NCBI GenBank assembly: GCA_965221465.1 | Contig: OZ244892.1 | Span: 434,001-498,000 of the forward strand | Reading direction: 5' to 3' | Length of the DNA stretch: 64,000 nt | Source of the DNA: Azophilus sp965221465 | GTDB taxonomy: Bacteria > Pseudomonadota > Gammaproteobacteria > Pseudomonadales > Azotimanducaceae | In this document: positions 32,650 to 41,775 of the stretch, one piece after another | Layout of the letters: the number at the start of each line of letters is the position of its first letter | Numbering within the stretch: position 1 is the stretch's first letter | Translations under genes and position numbers: made by a program | Notes under the pieces: generated by a model | Told to the model about the DNA's origin: nothing | The model's input: only the letters and a program-made list of their open reading frames with translations | Databases searched by the model: none

Positions 32650-32892
32650 CTAATCGCTGTGCGGGCCGGATTTCGCTCCGCTTTGGACGTTTTCGGCGAG
32701 GCAGAGGCAGGCCTCGATATCCTCCGGTTCGAGGAACGGGTAGTTCTTCAGCAGGTCCTCCGCGGTCTCGCCAGATTCGAGATTCGCCAGCACGTGTTCC
32801 ACGGCGATTCGCATGTCGCGGATGATCGGCTTGCCGCCGAAGACGTCCGGTCGAACGGTAATCCGATCGAGCAGTTTCGCGTCTTTGGTCAT
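32650..32892 (-). CDS. DUF433 family protein
   Basis: An 80-residue protein with the DUF433 pattern: ITVRPDVFGGKPIIRDMRIAVE, then VLANLESGETAEDLLKNYPFLEPEDIEACL (in two parts here: NLESGETAEDLLKNYPF and LEPEDIEACL). DUF433 proteins are often the antitoxin-like partners of PIN-domain toxins. No toxin follows in this window: cysS is immediately upstream, and the convergent HNH gene lies downstream. It may therefore be an orphan antitoxin or act on its own. Confidence 0.85.
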   Translation of the reverse strand: MTKDAKLLDRITVRPDVFGGKPIIRDMRIAVEHVLANLESGETAEDLLKNYPFLEPEDIEACLCLAENVQSGAKSGPHSD

Positions 32893-32909
32893 GGTTTCTC
32901 AGTCTGTCG

Positions 32910-34328
32910 TCAACCCTTCGTCACCCGCTTCCAGAGCGTGCCGTCGCGGGTGTCTTCCAGTTCGATGCCGGCGTCTGCCAGTTCGTCCCGGATGCGGTCG
33001 GCGGCGCCGAAATCCCGGGCCTTGCGCGCGGCCGTGCGTCGGTCGATCAGGCTCTGTATGGCATTTGCGGACAGGCCGTCGGTGCTGCTTGCCGATGCCT
33101 TCTGAAACCAGGCATCCGGCGTTTTTTCCAGGAGCCCGAGCAACCATCCGCCGGCCAGAAGCTGGCGGCGCAGCTCTTCTCGTTCGGCATTGCCGAATGC
33201 CTTGTTCAGATCGGCCGCGATGCCGTGCATGGCGGCCAGTGCCGCCGGTGTGTTGAGGTCGTCGAGCAGGGCGCGGAGCACGGGTTCGGGGAATTCGGAG
33301 GTCGAGCCGTCGCGGTAGGCGGATGCCACCTCGTTTTGCGATGCACCGCTGCCGCGCAATGCCTGGTAGAGCGCATCGAGGCTGCGCCGGGCCTGTTCGA
33401 GCAGCAGGTCGGACCACACCAGCGGCGAGCGGTACTGGCCGGAAAGCAGGGCGTAGCGAAGCGTTTCCCCGGCGTGATGCTCGCGCAGGGCGTGAATGGT
33501 GACGATGTTGCCCAGCGACTTCGACATCTTCTCGTCCCCCAGGGTCAGCATGCCGTTGTGCAGCCAGTAGCGCACGTAGTCCTTGCTGTCGTTGGCGCAG
33601 CGGCTCTGGGCAGACTCGTTCTCGTGGTGGGGAAAGGCGAGGTCCGAGCCGCCGCCGTGAATGTCGATGCTGGTGCCGAGGTGCTTTTTGACCATGGCCG
33701 AGCACTCGATGTGCCAGCCGGGGCGACCGCGGCCCCAGGGGCTTCCCCAGCCCGGCAGTTCCGGCGTCGATGGTTTCCACAGCACGAAGTCTTTCGGGTC
33801 CTGCTTGTAGGGGGCGATCTCCACGCGGGCGCCGTCCTGCATGTCCTCGAGGGAGCGCCGCGACAGGCTGCCGTAGTCGGGGTCTGCGGGCACGTGGAAC
33901 AGCACGTGTCCGTCGGCTTCATATGCGAATCCCTTGCCGATCAGCACCTCGATCATCTCGACAATCTCGGCGATGTGCTGCGTGGCGCGCGGCTGCAGGC
34001 CGGTCGGGAGCACGCCGAGCGCGGCGATATCGTCGTTGTAGGCGCGGGTGAAACGCTCCGCGAGCGCCGTGATCGGCTCACCGTCGGCCAGGGCCTGCCG
34101 ATTGATCTTGTCGTCCACATCGGTGACGTTGCAGGCATAGACCACGTTCGCATAGAGCGCTTGCAGCACGCGATAGAGCACGTCGAACACCACGGCCGGC
34201 CGGCCGTTGCCGATATGCACGTAGCCGTAAACCGTCGGCCCGCACACGTACATGGTGATGCGCTCCGGGTCGATGGGCCGGAAGATTTCCTTGCGGCCGG
34301 TGAGCGTGTTGTGCAGGGTCAGTTCCAA
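32910..34328 (-). CDS. cysS: Cysteinyl-tRNA synthetase
   Basis: A 472-residue class I aminoacyl-tRNA synthetase. It carries CGPTVYGYVHIGNGRP (zinc ligand and the HIGH-type motif), the zinc ligands in WHIECSAM and HHENE, and the KMSKSLGN signature. The C-terminal DALR and anticodon-binding region is present. It charges tRNA-Cys in the cytoplasm and is essential. The DUF433 gene follows 17 bases after its stop; a palindromic R4 repeat lies just upstream of its start. Confidence 0.97.
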   Translation of the reverse strand: MELTLHNTLTGRKEIFRPIDPERITMYVCGPTVYGYVHIGNGRPAVVFDVLYRVLQALYANVVYACNVTDVDDKINRQALADGEPITALAERFTRAYNDDIAALGVLPTGLQPRATQHIAEIVEMIEVLIGKGFAYEADGHVLFHVPADPDYGSLSRRSLEDMQDGARVEIAPYKQDPKDFVLWKPSTPELPGWGSPWGRGRPGWHIECSAMVKKHLGTSIDIHGGGSDLAFPHHENESAQSRCANDSKDYVRYWLHNGMLTLGDEKMSKSLGNIVTIHALREHHAGETLRYALLSGQYRSPLVWSDLLLEQARRSLDALYQALRGSGASQNEVASAYRDGSTSEFPEPVLRALLDDLNTPAALAAMHGIAADLNKAFGNAEREELRRQLLAGGWLLGLLEKTPDAWFQKASASSTDGLSANAIQSLIDRRTAARKARDFGAADRIRDELADAGIELEDTRDGTLWKRVTKG

Positions 34329-34343
34329 TTTCTACTCCTTAGT

Positions 34344-34442
34344 CCGACCTGTTCGTGAATGAGCGACTGCGGTCGTCAATGGCAGCGAAAACACTTTCGC
34401 AACGCTCGCCAACGTGGCTATGTTCATTCACGAACAGGTCGG
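34344..34442. repeat. R4 palindromic element upstream of cysS
   Basis: A perfect 19-bp inverted repeat: CCGACCTGTTCGTGAATGA at 34344-34362 and its reverse complement at 34424-34442. It encloses a second hairpin, GCGAAA-ACAC-TTTCGC at 34384-34399. The left half resembles 34928-34971 and 31625-31674. It fills the gap between hisI and cysS and could form a cruciform or an RNA hairpin in the cysS leader. Confidence 0.85.
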
Positions 34443-34467
34443 GTTGGAAGCTGGAGTGCGGAGCGCG

Positions 34468-34893
34468 TCATGCCGGTGTTGCGGTGCCTGCGTCGCCGAC
34501 GATGCGAACGCGGTCTCCGTCCACGCGCAGGTAGAAACAGCTTTCGCGGTAGGTGTGGCAGGCCGCCCCGGCCTGCTCCACGCGCATCAGAATCGCATCG
34601 GCGTCGCAGTCGAAGGAGAGGTCGACAATCTTCTGGACGTGGCCCGACGTTTCGCCCTTCCACCAGAGTTTCTGGCGGCTGCGGGAGTAGTACCAGGCGT
34701 AACCCGTCTCCAGGGTGCGCTCGATGGAGGTGCGATTCATCCAGGCGAGCATGAGCACCTCGCCGGTGCGGACGTCCTGGGCGATGGCTGGCACCAGCCC
34801 TCGCTCGTTGTAGCGCAATGCATCGAGGACGTCGTTCAGGGGCCGGGTGGCGCCGTCCGGTGCGGTTTCCAGTTCCTTGAAGTCGATAGCCAT
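34468..34893 (-). CDS. hisI: Phosphoribosyl-AMP cyclohydrolase
   Basis: A 141-residue HisI without the fused HisE domain. It shows GEVLMLAWMN, ETGYAWYYSRSRQKLWWKGE, and the metal site in DLSFDCDADAILMRVEQAG plus ACHTYRESCF with the zinc cysteines. It opens the adenine ring of phosphoribosyl-AMP in histidine synthesis. The gene is away from other his genes, between cysS and an aminopeptidase gene, and copies of repeat R4 lie on both sides. The ATG at 34893 gives the normal length. Confidence 0.95.
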   Translation of the reverse strand: MAIDFKELETAPDGATRPLNDVLDALRYNERGLVPAIAQDVRTGEVLMLAWMNRTSIERTLETGYAWYYSRSRQKLWWKGETSGHVQKIVDLSFDCDADAILMRVEQAGAACHTYRESCFYLRVDGDRVRIVGDAGTATPA

Positions 34894-34927
34894 CGATGCG
34901 CTCCAATTGTGGGTTACGAACAGGGTA

Positions 34928-34971
34928 CCGACCTGTTCACAAATGCACGACTGCAACTGTCAATTGCAGCA
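34928..34971 (+). repeat. Dispersed repeat R4, copy upstream of hisI
   Basis: The sequence CCGACCTGTTCACAAATGCA then CGACTGCAACTGTCAATTGC matches the left half of the palindromic R4 element at 34344 in about three positions of four. It lies 35 bases upstream of the hisI start and within its likely promoter region. Confidence 0.6.
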
Positions 34972-35072
34972 GGAAGACTCTCCGCGCTCGAGCGGCATGC
35001 GCAGGGTGCCGTCGAGCATGGCAAGGGCGCTCTGCGTGTGCAACTCGACTGTGAGCATGAGCCGCGCAGCGA

Positions 35073-36422
35073 TCATTGCCCGAACCGCTCTTCGAGGTAG
35101 CGGAAAACGGCGCGCATGGCCATGGCTTCGCCGCCTTCCGGGCGACCCGGCCGCGCGCGCACGTTGTAGCCCATGATGTCGAAGTGCGCCCAGGGAATCG
35201 TGCCGACGAACTTGCGCAGAAACAGTGCCGCCGTGATTGCACCGGCGTAGGGTGTGTTTGCGGAATTCAGCGTGTCCGCCACCTTGCTTTCCAGAAGATG
35301 CTGGTAGCCGTCGTGCAGCGGCATTGGCCAGACGGGGTCATCGACGGCCCGCGCGGCACTCGCGATGCCGGCGGCGACGGCGTCGTCGTTGCAGAACATC
35401 GCGGCAACCTCCGTGCCCACGGCAACGCGGGCGGCACCGGTCAGGGTCGCGAAATCCACCATCAGTTCCGGCTTTTCTTCCGCTGCCAGTGCCAGCGCAT
35501 CGCAGAGTATCAGTCTGCCCTCCGCATCCGTGTTGTCCACCTCGACGGTGATCCCGGCGTAGGTGTTCAGGATGTCGCCGGGCCGGTAGGCGTTGCCGGC
35601 AATGGCGTTCTCCACGGCCGGAATCAGCAGGCGCAGCCGCACCGGCAGGTTTTCCGACATGACGAGTTGCGCCAGACCCAGCGCGACCGCTGCGCCGCCC
35701 ATGTCTTTCTTCATGGTGCGCATGCCGACGGCGGTCTTGATGTCCAGGCCGCCACTGTCGAAACAGACGCCCTTGCCGACGATGACGACCAGGGGCCGGC
35801 CTGGTTTGCCCCAGCGGACATCGACCAGGCGGGGCGGGTCGGCCGCGGCCCGGCCAACCGCGTGAATGGCGCCGTAGCCCTCTAGCAACAGGTCGTCGCC
35901 GCAAACGATCCGGCACTCGGCAGCGTAGGTGTCGGCGACCTGCCGTGTTTCGTCGGCAAGCTGTGCCGGTGTCATGTCACCGGCTGGCGTGTTGATGAGA
36001 TCTCGTGCCAGTGTGACCGCGGAGACCAGGTTGCCGAGGCGCCCGCGGTCGGTGTCCGGCGGCAGCGCCAGGCTGGACGGAGCCCGGGAGGGGTTTCTGT
36101 AGCGCGTGAACTGGTAGCAGCCCAGCCCCCAGCCGAGCAACTGCAGTTCATCCACCGTTCCGGCGATGCGGTAAGTGCCTTCGGGCAGTGCCAGGGGCAG
36201 GCCGCCCAGTGTGCCGAGGGACGATTCGCCGTCCCAGCCTGCCGCGAAACGGCCGTCCTCGCCGAGCCAGCAGTGCTGTCCCGGTTTGGCCTGGAACGAC
36301 TGATTTGCCGCGGCGCGGCGGCTGCTTTCCGATTGCGTGGACAACCAGGAATCGAAGTTGCCTGCCTCGACCAGTTCGATTGGCGTTGCCTGGGGGTCGG
36401 GGGGAAGGTATGGGTCGAACAT
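35073..36422 (-). CDS. M17 leucyl aminopeptidase family protein
   Basis: A 449-residue aminopeptidase from the ATG at 36422. The C-terminal catalytic domain has VVIVGKGVCFDSGGLDIK (metal and lysine), MKKDMGGAA and the family signature NTDAEGRLIL with metal-binding Asp and Glu. The N-terminal part is the shorter type of non-PepA M17 enzymes. It removes N-terminal residues from peptides in the cytoplasm using two metal ions. It is divergent from lipA. In the gap 34894-35072 before hisI only repeat R4 is visible. Confidence 0.93.
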   Translation of the reverse strand: MFDPYLPPDPQATPIELVEAGNFDSWLSTQSESSRRAAANQSFQAKPGQHCWLGEDGRFAAGWDGESSLGTLGGLPLALPEGTYRIAGTVDELQLLGWGLGCYQFTRYRNPSRAPSSLALPPDTDRGRLGNLVSAVTLARDLINTPAGDMTPAQLADETRQVADTYAAECRIVCGDDLLLEGYGAIHAVGRAAADPPRLVDVRWGKPGRPLVVIVGKGVCFDSGGLDIKTAVGMRTMKKDMGGAAVALGLAQLVMSENLPVRLRLLIPAVENAIAGNAYRPGDILNTYAGITVEVDNTDAEGRLILCDALALAAEEKPELMVDFATLTGAARVAVGTEVAAMFCNDDAVAAGIASAARAVDDPVWPMPLHDGYQHLLESKVADTLNSANTPYAGAITAALFLRKFVGTIPWAHFDIMGYNVRARPGRPEGGEAMAMRAVFRYLEERFGQ

Positions 36423-36521
36423 GGGTGCCAATCGCTTCGAGCAAGCGATCTATGATGGCCTGTTAACGCCCGTGCGACAACGTCGGTCCGGGTCGAGTGT
36501 TGGTAACAAATAGACTTGTCC

Positions 36522-36542
36522 GGAATTAAAACAAATAATTCC
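36522..36542. promoter_or_regulatory. AT-rich dyad between the aminopeptidase gene and lipA
   Basis: A 7-bp inverted repeat GGAATTA-AAACAAA-TAATTCC lies in the 283-base divergent gap, embedded in GC-rich DNA. It might be an operator or promoter element for one of the two genes. Nothing else stands out in this gap. Confidence 0.35.
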
Positions 36543-36705
36543 TCCGGTTCTCCGATCCCGGCTCTGCCCGTTGCCGCCGCAGTCCACTTCGGCGGTCTCC
36601 GCCAGCAGCGGCTCTGCGGCTTTGCGGCGCCGCGGCACCGCCTGGCCTGCCCGGAGATGCGGGAGATTGCATGAAGCCGGGTCGCACGGGGAGTAGAATG
36701 CCGCC

Positions 36706-37716
36706 ATGGCACCTCCGGCAAGATCACGGAACCCGATACCGAGCGGCGTGAAATTCCGCACGCGGCAGGGGTTCACGGCAATCAGGGATGGCGTCAAGGC
36801 CCGTTCCGGCGCCCCGTTCGAATCGGGTCGAAAACCTCCCTGGCTGCGCGTCAAGCTGGGCGGCGGAGCCCGCTTCGAAGCCGTACGCGATACGGTGCGC
36901 AGTCACGGCCTGGCGACGGTTTGTGAGGAGTCGCACTGCCCGAACATCGGCGAATGCTGGGATAACGGCACGGCGACGCTGATGCTGATGGGCAGCGTCT
37001 GCACCCGTGCCTGCAAGTTCTGCGCGGTGGATACCGGCAATCCCAGGGGCTGGCTGGATGCCGGCGAACCGCAGTCGGCGGCGGAATCCGTTCGCCTCAT
37101 GAAGCTCCAATACGTGGTGCTGACCTCGGTGGACAGGGACGACCTGCCGGATGGCGGCGCCGCCCATTACGCAGCCTGTGTGCGGGCGATCAAGGCCGCC
37201 AACCCGCAGACGGCCGTGGAAGCGCTGACGCCGGATTTCAGCGGTGACACCAGCGCCGTCGAAACCGTGGTCGACAGCGGCATCGAGGTTTTCGCGCAGA
37301 ACATCGAGACGGTGCGCCGCCTGACACACCCGGTGCGCGACCCGCGGGCGGGCTACGAGCAGACGCTGGGCGTCCTTGCCCATGCCGGGCAGCATCGCCC
37401 GGACGTGCTGACCAAGTCGAGCCTGATGCTCGGTCTCGGCGAAACCGCCGATGAAATCCGGGAAACCATGCAGGACCTCCGCGCCAACGGGGTCGACCTG
37501 CTGACCCTCGGCCAGTACCTGCGGCCGACCCGCAACCACCTGCCGGTGAAACGTTGGGTTCATCCGGAGGAATTCGACGAATACCGGCAGATCGGGCTGA
37601 CACTCGGCTTCATGGAAGTGGCGTCGGGGCCCCTGGTGCGTTCGAGCTACCGGGCCGACCGCATCCTGCAGGGCAACAACCTGGGCCTCGAACGCGTGCC
37701 GGTCAGGATGGTGTGA
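36706..37716 (+). CDS. lipA: Lipoyl synthase
   Basis: A 336-residue radical-SAM enzyme. The auxiliary cluster cysteines are Cys73, Cys78 and Cys84 (TVCEESHCPNIGEC); the radical-SAM cluster is Cys99, Cys103 and Cys106 (CTRACKFC). The C-terminal RSSY serine that ligates the auxiliary cluster is in GPLVRSSYRAD. LipA inserts two sulfurs into protein-bound octanoyl groups to make lipoate. lipB is not adjacent. The stop overlaps the convergent ABC gene by 14 bases. Confidence 0.97.
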   Translation: MAPPARSRNPIPSGVKFRTRQGFTAIRDGVKARSGAPFESGRKPPWLRVKLGGGARFEAVRDTVRSHGLATVCEESHCPNIGECWDNGTATLMLMGSVCTRACKFCAVDTGNPRGWLDAGEPQSAAESVRLMKLQYVVLTSVDRDDLPDGGAAHYAACVRAIKAANPQTAVEALTPDFSGDTSAVETVVDSGIEVFAQNIETVRRLTHPVRDPRAGYEQTLGVLAHAGQHRPDVLTKSSLMLGLGETADEIRETMQDLRANGVDLLTLGQYLRPTRNHLPVKRWVHPEEFDEYRQIGLTLGFMEVASGPLVRSSYRADRILQGNNLGLERVPVRMV

Positions 37717-39619
37717 TAGCGCCGCTTCCAGTGTCCTGAAACTGCAACGAATGCAGGCTGGCGTACAGGCCACCTGCCTCGAGCAATGCCTCGTGCGTAC
37801 CCAGTTCTTCCACCCGCCCACGGTTCATCACCAGTATGCGGTCAGCCTGCTGAATGGTCTGCAGCCGGTGGGCGATCAGGATCGAGGTGCGCCCGGCGAC
37901 GAGCTTGGCCAGGGCGTCCTGAATCAGCAGTTCCGTCTCGGTGTCGATGGACGCGGTGGCTTCGTCGAGAACGAGGATTTCCGGGTCGGCGGCGATTACC
38001 CGGGCAAATGCCAGCAGTTGCCGCTGGCCCTGGGAGAGGTTCTGACCGCGCTCCGCCAACTCCGTTTCGTAGCCCTGGGGCAGCGCCGAGACAAAGGCGT
38101 GGGCATTGACCCGTTTTGCTGCGCCGACCACCGCTTCCCGAGAGACGGCGGGGTCGCCGAGCGCGATGTTGTCGGCGATGGAGCCCGAGAAGATGTGAAA
38201 GTCCTGCAGCACGACGCCGATTCGTCTGCGCAGGTCGCGGGTGTGGATGCGGTTGAGGTCGATGCCGTCGAGGAACAGGTTGCCGTCGTCGAAATCGTAG
38301 AAGCGCCCGAGAAGCCGAATGAGCGTGCTTTTCCCGGAACCGGTCGGCCCGACGATGGCAAGCTTCTCGCCGGGCCGGATGGTGAACGAGACATCCCGCA
38401 GCACGGGCACGTCGGGTTCGTAGGCGAAGTCGACGTTTCGAAACTCGATTTCCCCGTTCAGGCGGGTGGGCAGGGTGGCCGGGTGTGCCGGTTCCCGCAC
38501 GCGCTCGTCCCAGTCGAGCGCCTGGAAGATCCGCTCGCCGCTGGCCATGGCCCGGAACAGGATGTTGGTCTGCTCGCCCAACGCGACGATGGGATGAAAC
38601 AGCATGTCGATGAATCGGGTGAACAGGATGACACTGCCGAGGGACATCTTTTCCTGGATCACGGCGCCGGCGCCGTAGTAGAGAACGATGCCGATGGCGA
38701 TGTGCGCCATGGTGTCGTTGAGGGCGCCGTAGCCGGTTTCCCAGCGGGCCGAGCGGAGTTCGTTGCGCAGGTTCTGCCGGTTGATTGCGGTGTAGCGGTC
38801 GAGATTGCGAGCCTCGCGACCGGAGAGTTGCACCACCTGCAGGCCCGCCAGATTCTCCTGCATGTTCTGGTTGAGCGCCGAGACGGAGGCGCGCACCAGC
38901 CGGAAGAGATCCCGGGTCGTGCGCCGGAACCACCAGGTAACCGTACCCATCACCGGCAGGGTGAGCAGCAGTATCAGCGTCAGTTCGACATCGATGGTCA
39001 GCATGATGGTGAGCGCCACCAGGAAGGGCACGAACTCCCCGATCAGCGTGCCGATGCCGCGCAGCAATTCGTAGAGCGCCTCGATGTCGTTGGTCACCCG
39101 AGTCATGACGCGCCCGACGGCGACCCGGTCGTAGAAGGACGAGGGCCGCCGCTCCAGGTGGCTGAAGAGGTCGAGACGCAGGTCTCGAAGCCCCTTGATG
39201 ACGGAACTGGTCAGCGTCAGTCGATGGGCGTGGGCGGAAACGGCCCAGGCGAGGTGCGCGCAGGCGTAGAGCAGGCAGGCGGCGACCAGCGGATGCAGGT
39301 GCAGCGCCGACGAAAGCCAGTCGGTCAGTTCGACCAGGCCGAAGTCCGGCGCGGCGGTCTCGATCCCGGAACTCGAGGGGGCGCCGCTCGAAGGAAAAAG
39401 CACATGGTCGATCACCACCAGGGAGACGATGATCGGCAACAGCACCTGGAACGTGGACGAGGCCAGCACCAGAAGCCCGCTCGCGGCAAAGGTCAACCGG
39501 TAGGGCTTCATCCACCCCAGTAGCCGCGCCAAGAGGCGCGTGTTCAGCACCGCCCCGGAAAGTTCCGCGTCGAACAGGGAGTGGTCGCGCCGGGGAGGTG
39601 CCCTGGTTGCTTCTGCCAT
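37703..39619 (-). CDS. ABC exporter half-transporter, catalytic subunit (MdlB-like)
   Basis: A 638-residue half-transporter: six N-terminal helices (about 40-330) and a nucleotide-binding domain with Walker A GPTGSGKST, signature LSQGQRQ, Walker B ILVLDEATASID and H-loop IAHRLQ. The catalytic glutamate is intact. It is three bases downstream of a second half-transporter whose Walker B is degenerate. Together they should form a heterodimeric exporter like MdlAB, BmrCD or TM287/288, moving lipids or drugs outward. Confidence 0.93.
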   Translation of the reverse strand: MAEATRAPPRRDHSLFDAELSGAVLNTRLLARLLGWMKPYRLTFAASGLLVLASSTFQVLLPIIVSLVVIDHVLFPSSGAPSSSGIETAAPDFGLVELTDWLSSALHLHPLVAACLLYACAHLAWAVSAHAHRLTLTSSVIKGLRDLRLDLFSHLERRPSSFYDRVAVGRVMTRVTNDIEALYELLRGIGTLIGEFVPFLVALTIMLTIDVELTLILLLTLPVMGTVTWWFRRTTRDLFRLVRASVSALNQNMQENLAGLQVVQLSGREARNLDRYTAINRQNLRNELRSARWETGYGALNDTMAHIAIGIVLYYGAGAVIQEKMSLGSVILFTRFIDMLFHPIVALGEQTNILFRAMASGERIFQALDWDERVREPAHPATLPTRLNGEIEFRNVDFAYEPDVPVLRDVSFTIRPGEKLAIVGPTGSGKSTLIRLLGRFYDFDDGNLFLDGIDLNRIHTRDLRRRIGVVLQDFHIFSGSIADNIALGDPAVSREAVVGAAKRVNAHAFVSALPQGYETELAERGQNLSQGQRQLLAFARVIAADPEILVLDEATASIDTETELLIQDALAKLVAGRTSILIAHRLQTIQQADRILVMNRGRVEELGTHEALLEAGGLYASLHSLQFQDTGSGAITPS

Positions 39620-39622
39620 CGT

Positions 39623-41398
39623 TTATCGCGCTGCCAGTGCGCCGTCGAGTGGTGTGCGGCCGTAGTCCGATTCGCGCGCGCCTTCCCGCTGGATGCGTTC
39701 CAGCTCCTCATAGATCCCGCCCTGGCCGATCAGTTCCTCGTGAGTGCCGGATTCGACGATCCTGCCCGCATCGAGCACCAGGACCCGGTCGCAGTGCCGG
39801 GCCGTCGACACGCGGTGCGATACCAGGACGGTGGTCCTGCCGCGGCGCAACCGGCGGAGGTCGGCGAGGATGCGTTCCTCGGTTTCCGTATCGACGCTGG
39901 AGAAGCAGTCGTCGAGCAGCAGTACGGGGGTATCCCGAATCAGTCCCCGGGCCAGGGTCGCGCGCTGGGCCTGGCCGCCGGAGAGGGTGACGCCGCGCTC
40001 GCCGACCACGGTTTCCATGCCGTCGGGGAAGCGCTCGATGGTCTCCTTCAGGCCCGCAGCCGCAGCCGCTTCCCAGATCGCATCGATGCTCCGGCCCGGG
40101 TCGTCGTAGGTCAGGTTTTCGCGCAGCGTCTGGCTGAAGAGGAACGTAACCTGTGGCACCAGCGTGATCTGCGCCCTGATCTCGGCCAGGGGATAGTCGC
40201 GAATGTCGCGGCCGTCGGCGAATACCCGGCCTGGAGGCGGGTCGAGCAGGCGCACGAACTGCCGCAACAGCGTTGTCTTGCCGGCCCCGACGCGGCCCAT
40301 GATCGCGATGGATTCGCCCTGGCGGACGGAAAGGCTGACCCGGTCGAGAACCGGGGGCAGGCCATCGCCATAGCGAAAGCTCAGGTCCCGTATTTCCAGA
40401 TCGCCGCGAATCGGCGCCGGCGCGGTTCCGGTGGGCCGGTCCCGGATCTCCGGCTCGAGGCTCAGCACCTCGAACAACCGGTCGCTGGCCACAGCAGCGC
40501 GCTGAAACAGGTTGACCATGAAGCCGGCGACCCGGAACGGTTGTACGACCATGTTCACGTACATGAGGAAGGCCACCAGCGCGCCGGGCGTCATGTCGCC
40601 GCTCAGCACCAGGTAACCGCCGAAACCGACGATGGCGATGGAGCAGAGCGCCGCCAGGCTCGGCATCCAGGCCATCATCAGCGAATTGATGCGTGCCTGG
40701 CGGTAGAACGCATCGGCGTAAGCCTGGTTCCCGCGGGAAAAGCGGGCGATCTCGTTGTCCTCCTGGGCCATGGCCTGAATCGTGCGGATGCCGGCCAGGT
40801 TTTCCTGCACCTGTGCGCCGAGGTCCGAGAGGCGATCCTGCATGTCCTTGGAGGCGGTGCCCATCTGCCGCGATGCATGCTTGGCGTAGTAGTAGACGAA
40901 GGGCAGCGGCGGCAACAGCAGCAAAGTGAGCAGCGGCGAGTAGTACAGCATGAAGCCGAAGCCGACGATGGAGGCGTAAACCAGGATGATGAGCAGAATG
41001 CTGCCCATGGAAATGAGACGTTGCACCAGGCTGATGTCGGCCACGGCCCGGGTCATCATGTCGCCGATGGTGTGCGTCGAGAAAAAGTTCGACCCTTGAC
41101 GTTGCAGGGCGCCGTACAGTGCCCCGCGCAGGTCGAAGGCAACCCGCATGCCGACGCTGCGCACGGAATAGCGGGCGTAGGTGACGAAAACGTAGCGACC
41201 CGAAACCGCCGCCAGGATACCCAGAACCTGATTCGTGACGTCGCGGTCGCCCCCGGCAACCTTGTCGATGCCGGCGGCCAGAAAGAACGGCACCAGGGCT
41301 TCGAACACCCGCGCAAAGCCGAAACTGGCGATGCCGAGCGCGAGCCGCAGCCGGTAGGGGCGCACAAACGGCTTGAGGCGAAGCAGCGATTTCAGCAT
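39623..41398 (-). CDS. ABC exporter half-transporter with degenerate site (MdlA-like)
   Basis: A 591-residue half-transporter, first gene of the pair. Walker A is GRVGAGKTT, signature LSGGQAQR and H-loop VSHRVS, but Walker B ends LLLDDCFSSVD: the catalytic glutamate is aspartate. The same replacement marks the inactive-site subunit of heterodimeric exporters. The helices carry THTIGDMMTRAVADI and QEDNEIARFSRGN coupling regions. The stop lies three bases before the start of the partner. A copy of repeat R1 fills the gap upstream. Confidence 0.93.
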   Translation of the reverse strand: MLKSLLRLKPFVRPYRLRLALGIASFGFARVFEALVPFFLAAGIDKVAGGDRDVTNQVLGILAAVSGRYVFVTYARYSVRSVGMRVAFDLRGALYGALQRQGSNFFSTHTIGDMMTRAVADISLVQRLISMGSILLIILVYASIVGFGFMLYYSPLLTLLLLPPLPFVYYYAKHASRQMGTASKDMQDRLSDLGAQVQENLAGIRTIQAMAQEDNEIARFSRGNQAYADAFYRQARINSLMMAWMPSLAALCSIAIVGFGGYLVLSGDMTPGALVAFLMYVNMVVQPFRVAGFMVNLFQRAAVASDRLFEVLSLEPEIRDRPTGTAPAPIRGDLEIRDLSFRYGDGLPPVLDRVSLSVRQGESIAIMGRVGAGKTTLLRQFVRLLDPPPGRVFADGRDIRDYPLAEIRAQITLVPQVTFLFSQTLRENLTYDDPGRSIDAIWEAAAAAGLKETIERFPDGMETVVGERGVTLSGGQAQRATLARGLIRDTPVLLLDDCFSSVDTETEERILADLRRLRRGRTTVLVSHRVSTARHCDRVLVLDAGRIVESGTHEELIGQGGIYEELERIQREGARESDYGRTPLDGALAAR

Positions 41399-41454
41399 GC
41401 CCGGTCGCCAAATGTCATGTGGACTATTTTTTTCAATTAAATCAGAAAGTTATG

Positions 41455-41722
41455 GCTTTTTTCATGCGAGTTCCCAACCCGGCGCGCCGGGACGACGACG
41501 CGCAAGGAACACCTGACAACCGCTGGGAGAGAACCGGTGTGCGGTGCGTGTATGCGGCGCTGTTTAGGCTCGTGCTTGCGCCTATCGTAGCGGTAAGCGC
41601 CGCCGCCTGGTGCGCCGGATGCACGTACCGCATGCCGGTTCGCGGAGCTGGATCGAAGAAACGGTTCCTCACGTTAACGAATTCAATAAAATCAATCGCT
41701 TGGGCAAAGTTATCCATGAAAG
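41455..41722 (+). repeat. Dispersed hairpin element R1, copy C
   Basis: A complete copy: TTTTCATGCGAGTTCCCAAC at the left, first stem arm GAGAACCGGTGTGCGGTGCG from 41527, second arm near 41621-41645 (here CCGGTTCGC rather than CCGGTTCTC, one mismatch) and the AT-rich tail AATTCAATAAAATCAATCGC ending CCATGAAAG. It occupies nearly the whole gap between the ABC exporter genes and asnS. No other feature is visible there. Confidence 0.9.
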
Positions 41723-41775
41723 CGCTCGGTGGCGCCAGCGACCAAAACCGATCGGATTTGCCGGGTGGGCTCACC

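Noticed and set aside
32058..32892. HNH and DUF433 genes as a toxin-antitoxin pair
   Set aside because: They are convergent, so not an operon, and DUF433 partners are PIN-domain proteins; none is visible here.
34344..34442. The R4 palindrome as an intrinsic terminator of hisI
   Set aside because: The stem is far from the hisI stop, encloses about 60 bases and has no T-run after it on either strand; repeat or leader structure fits better.
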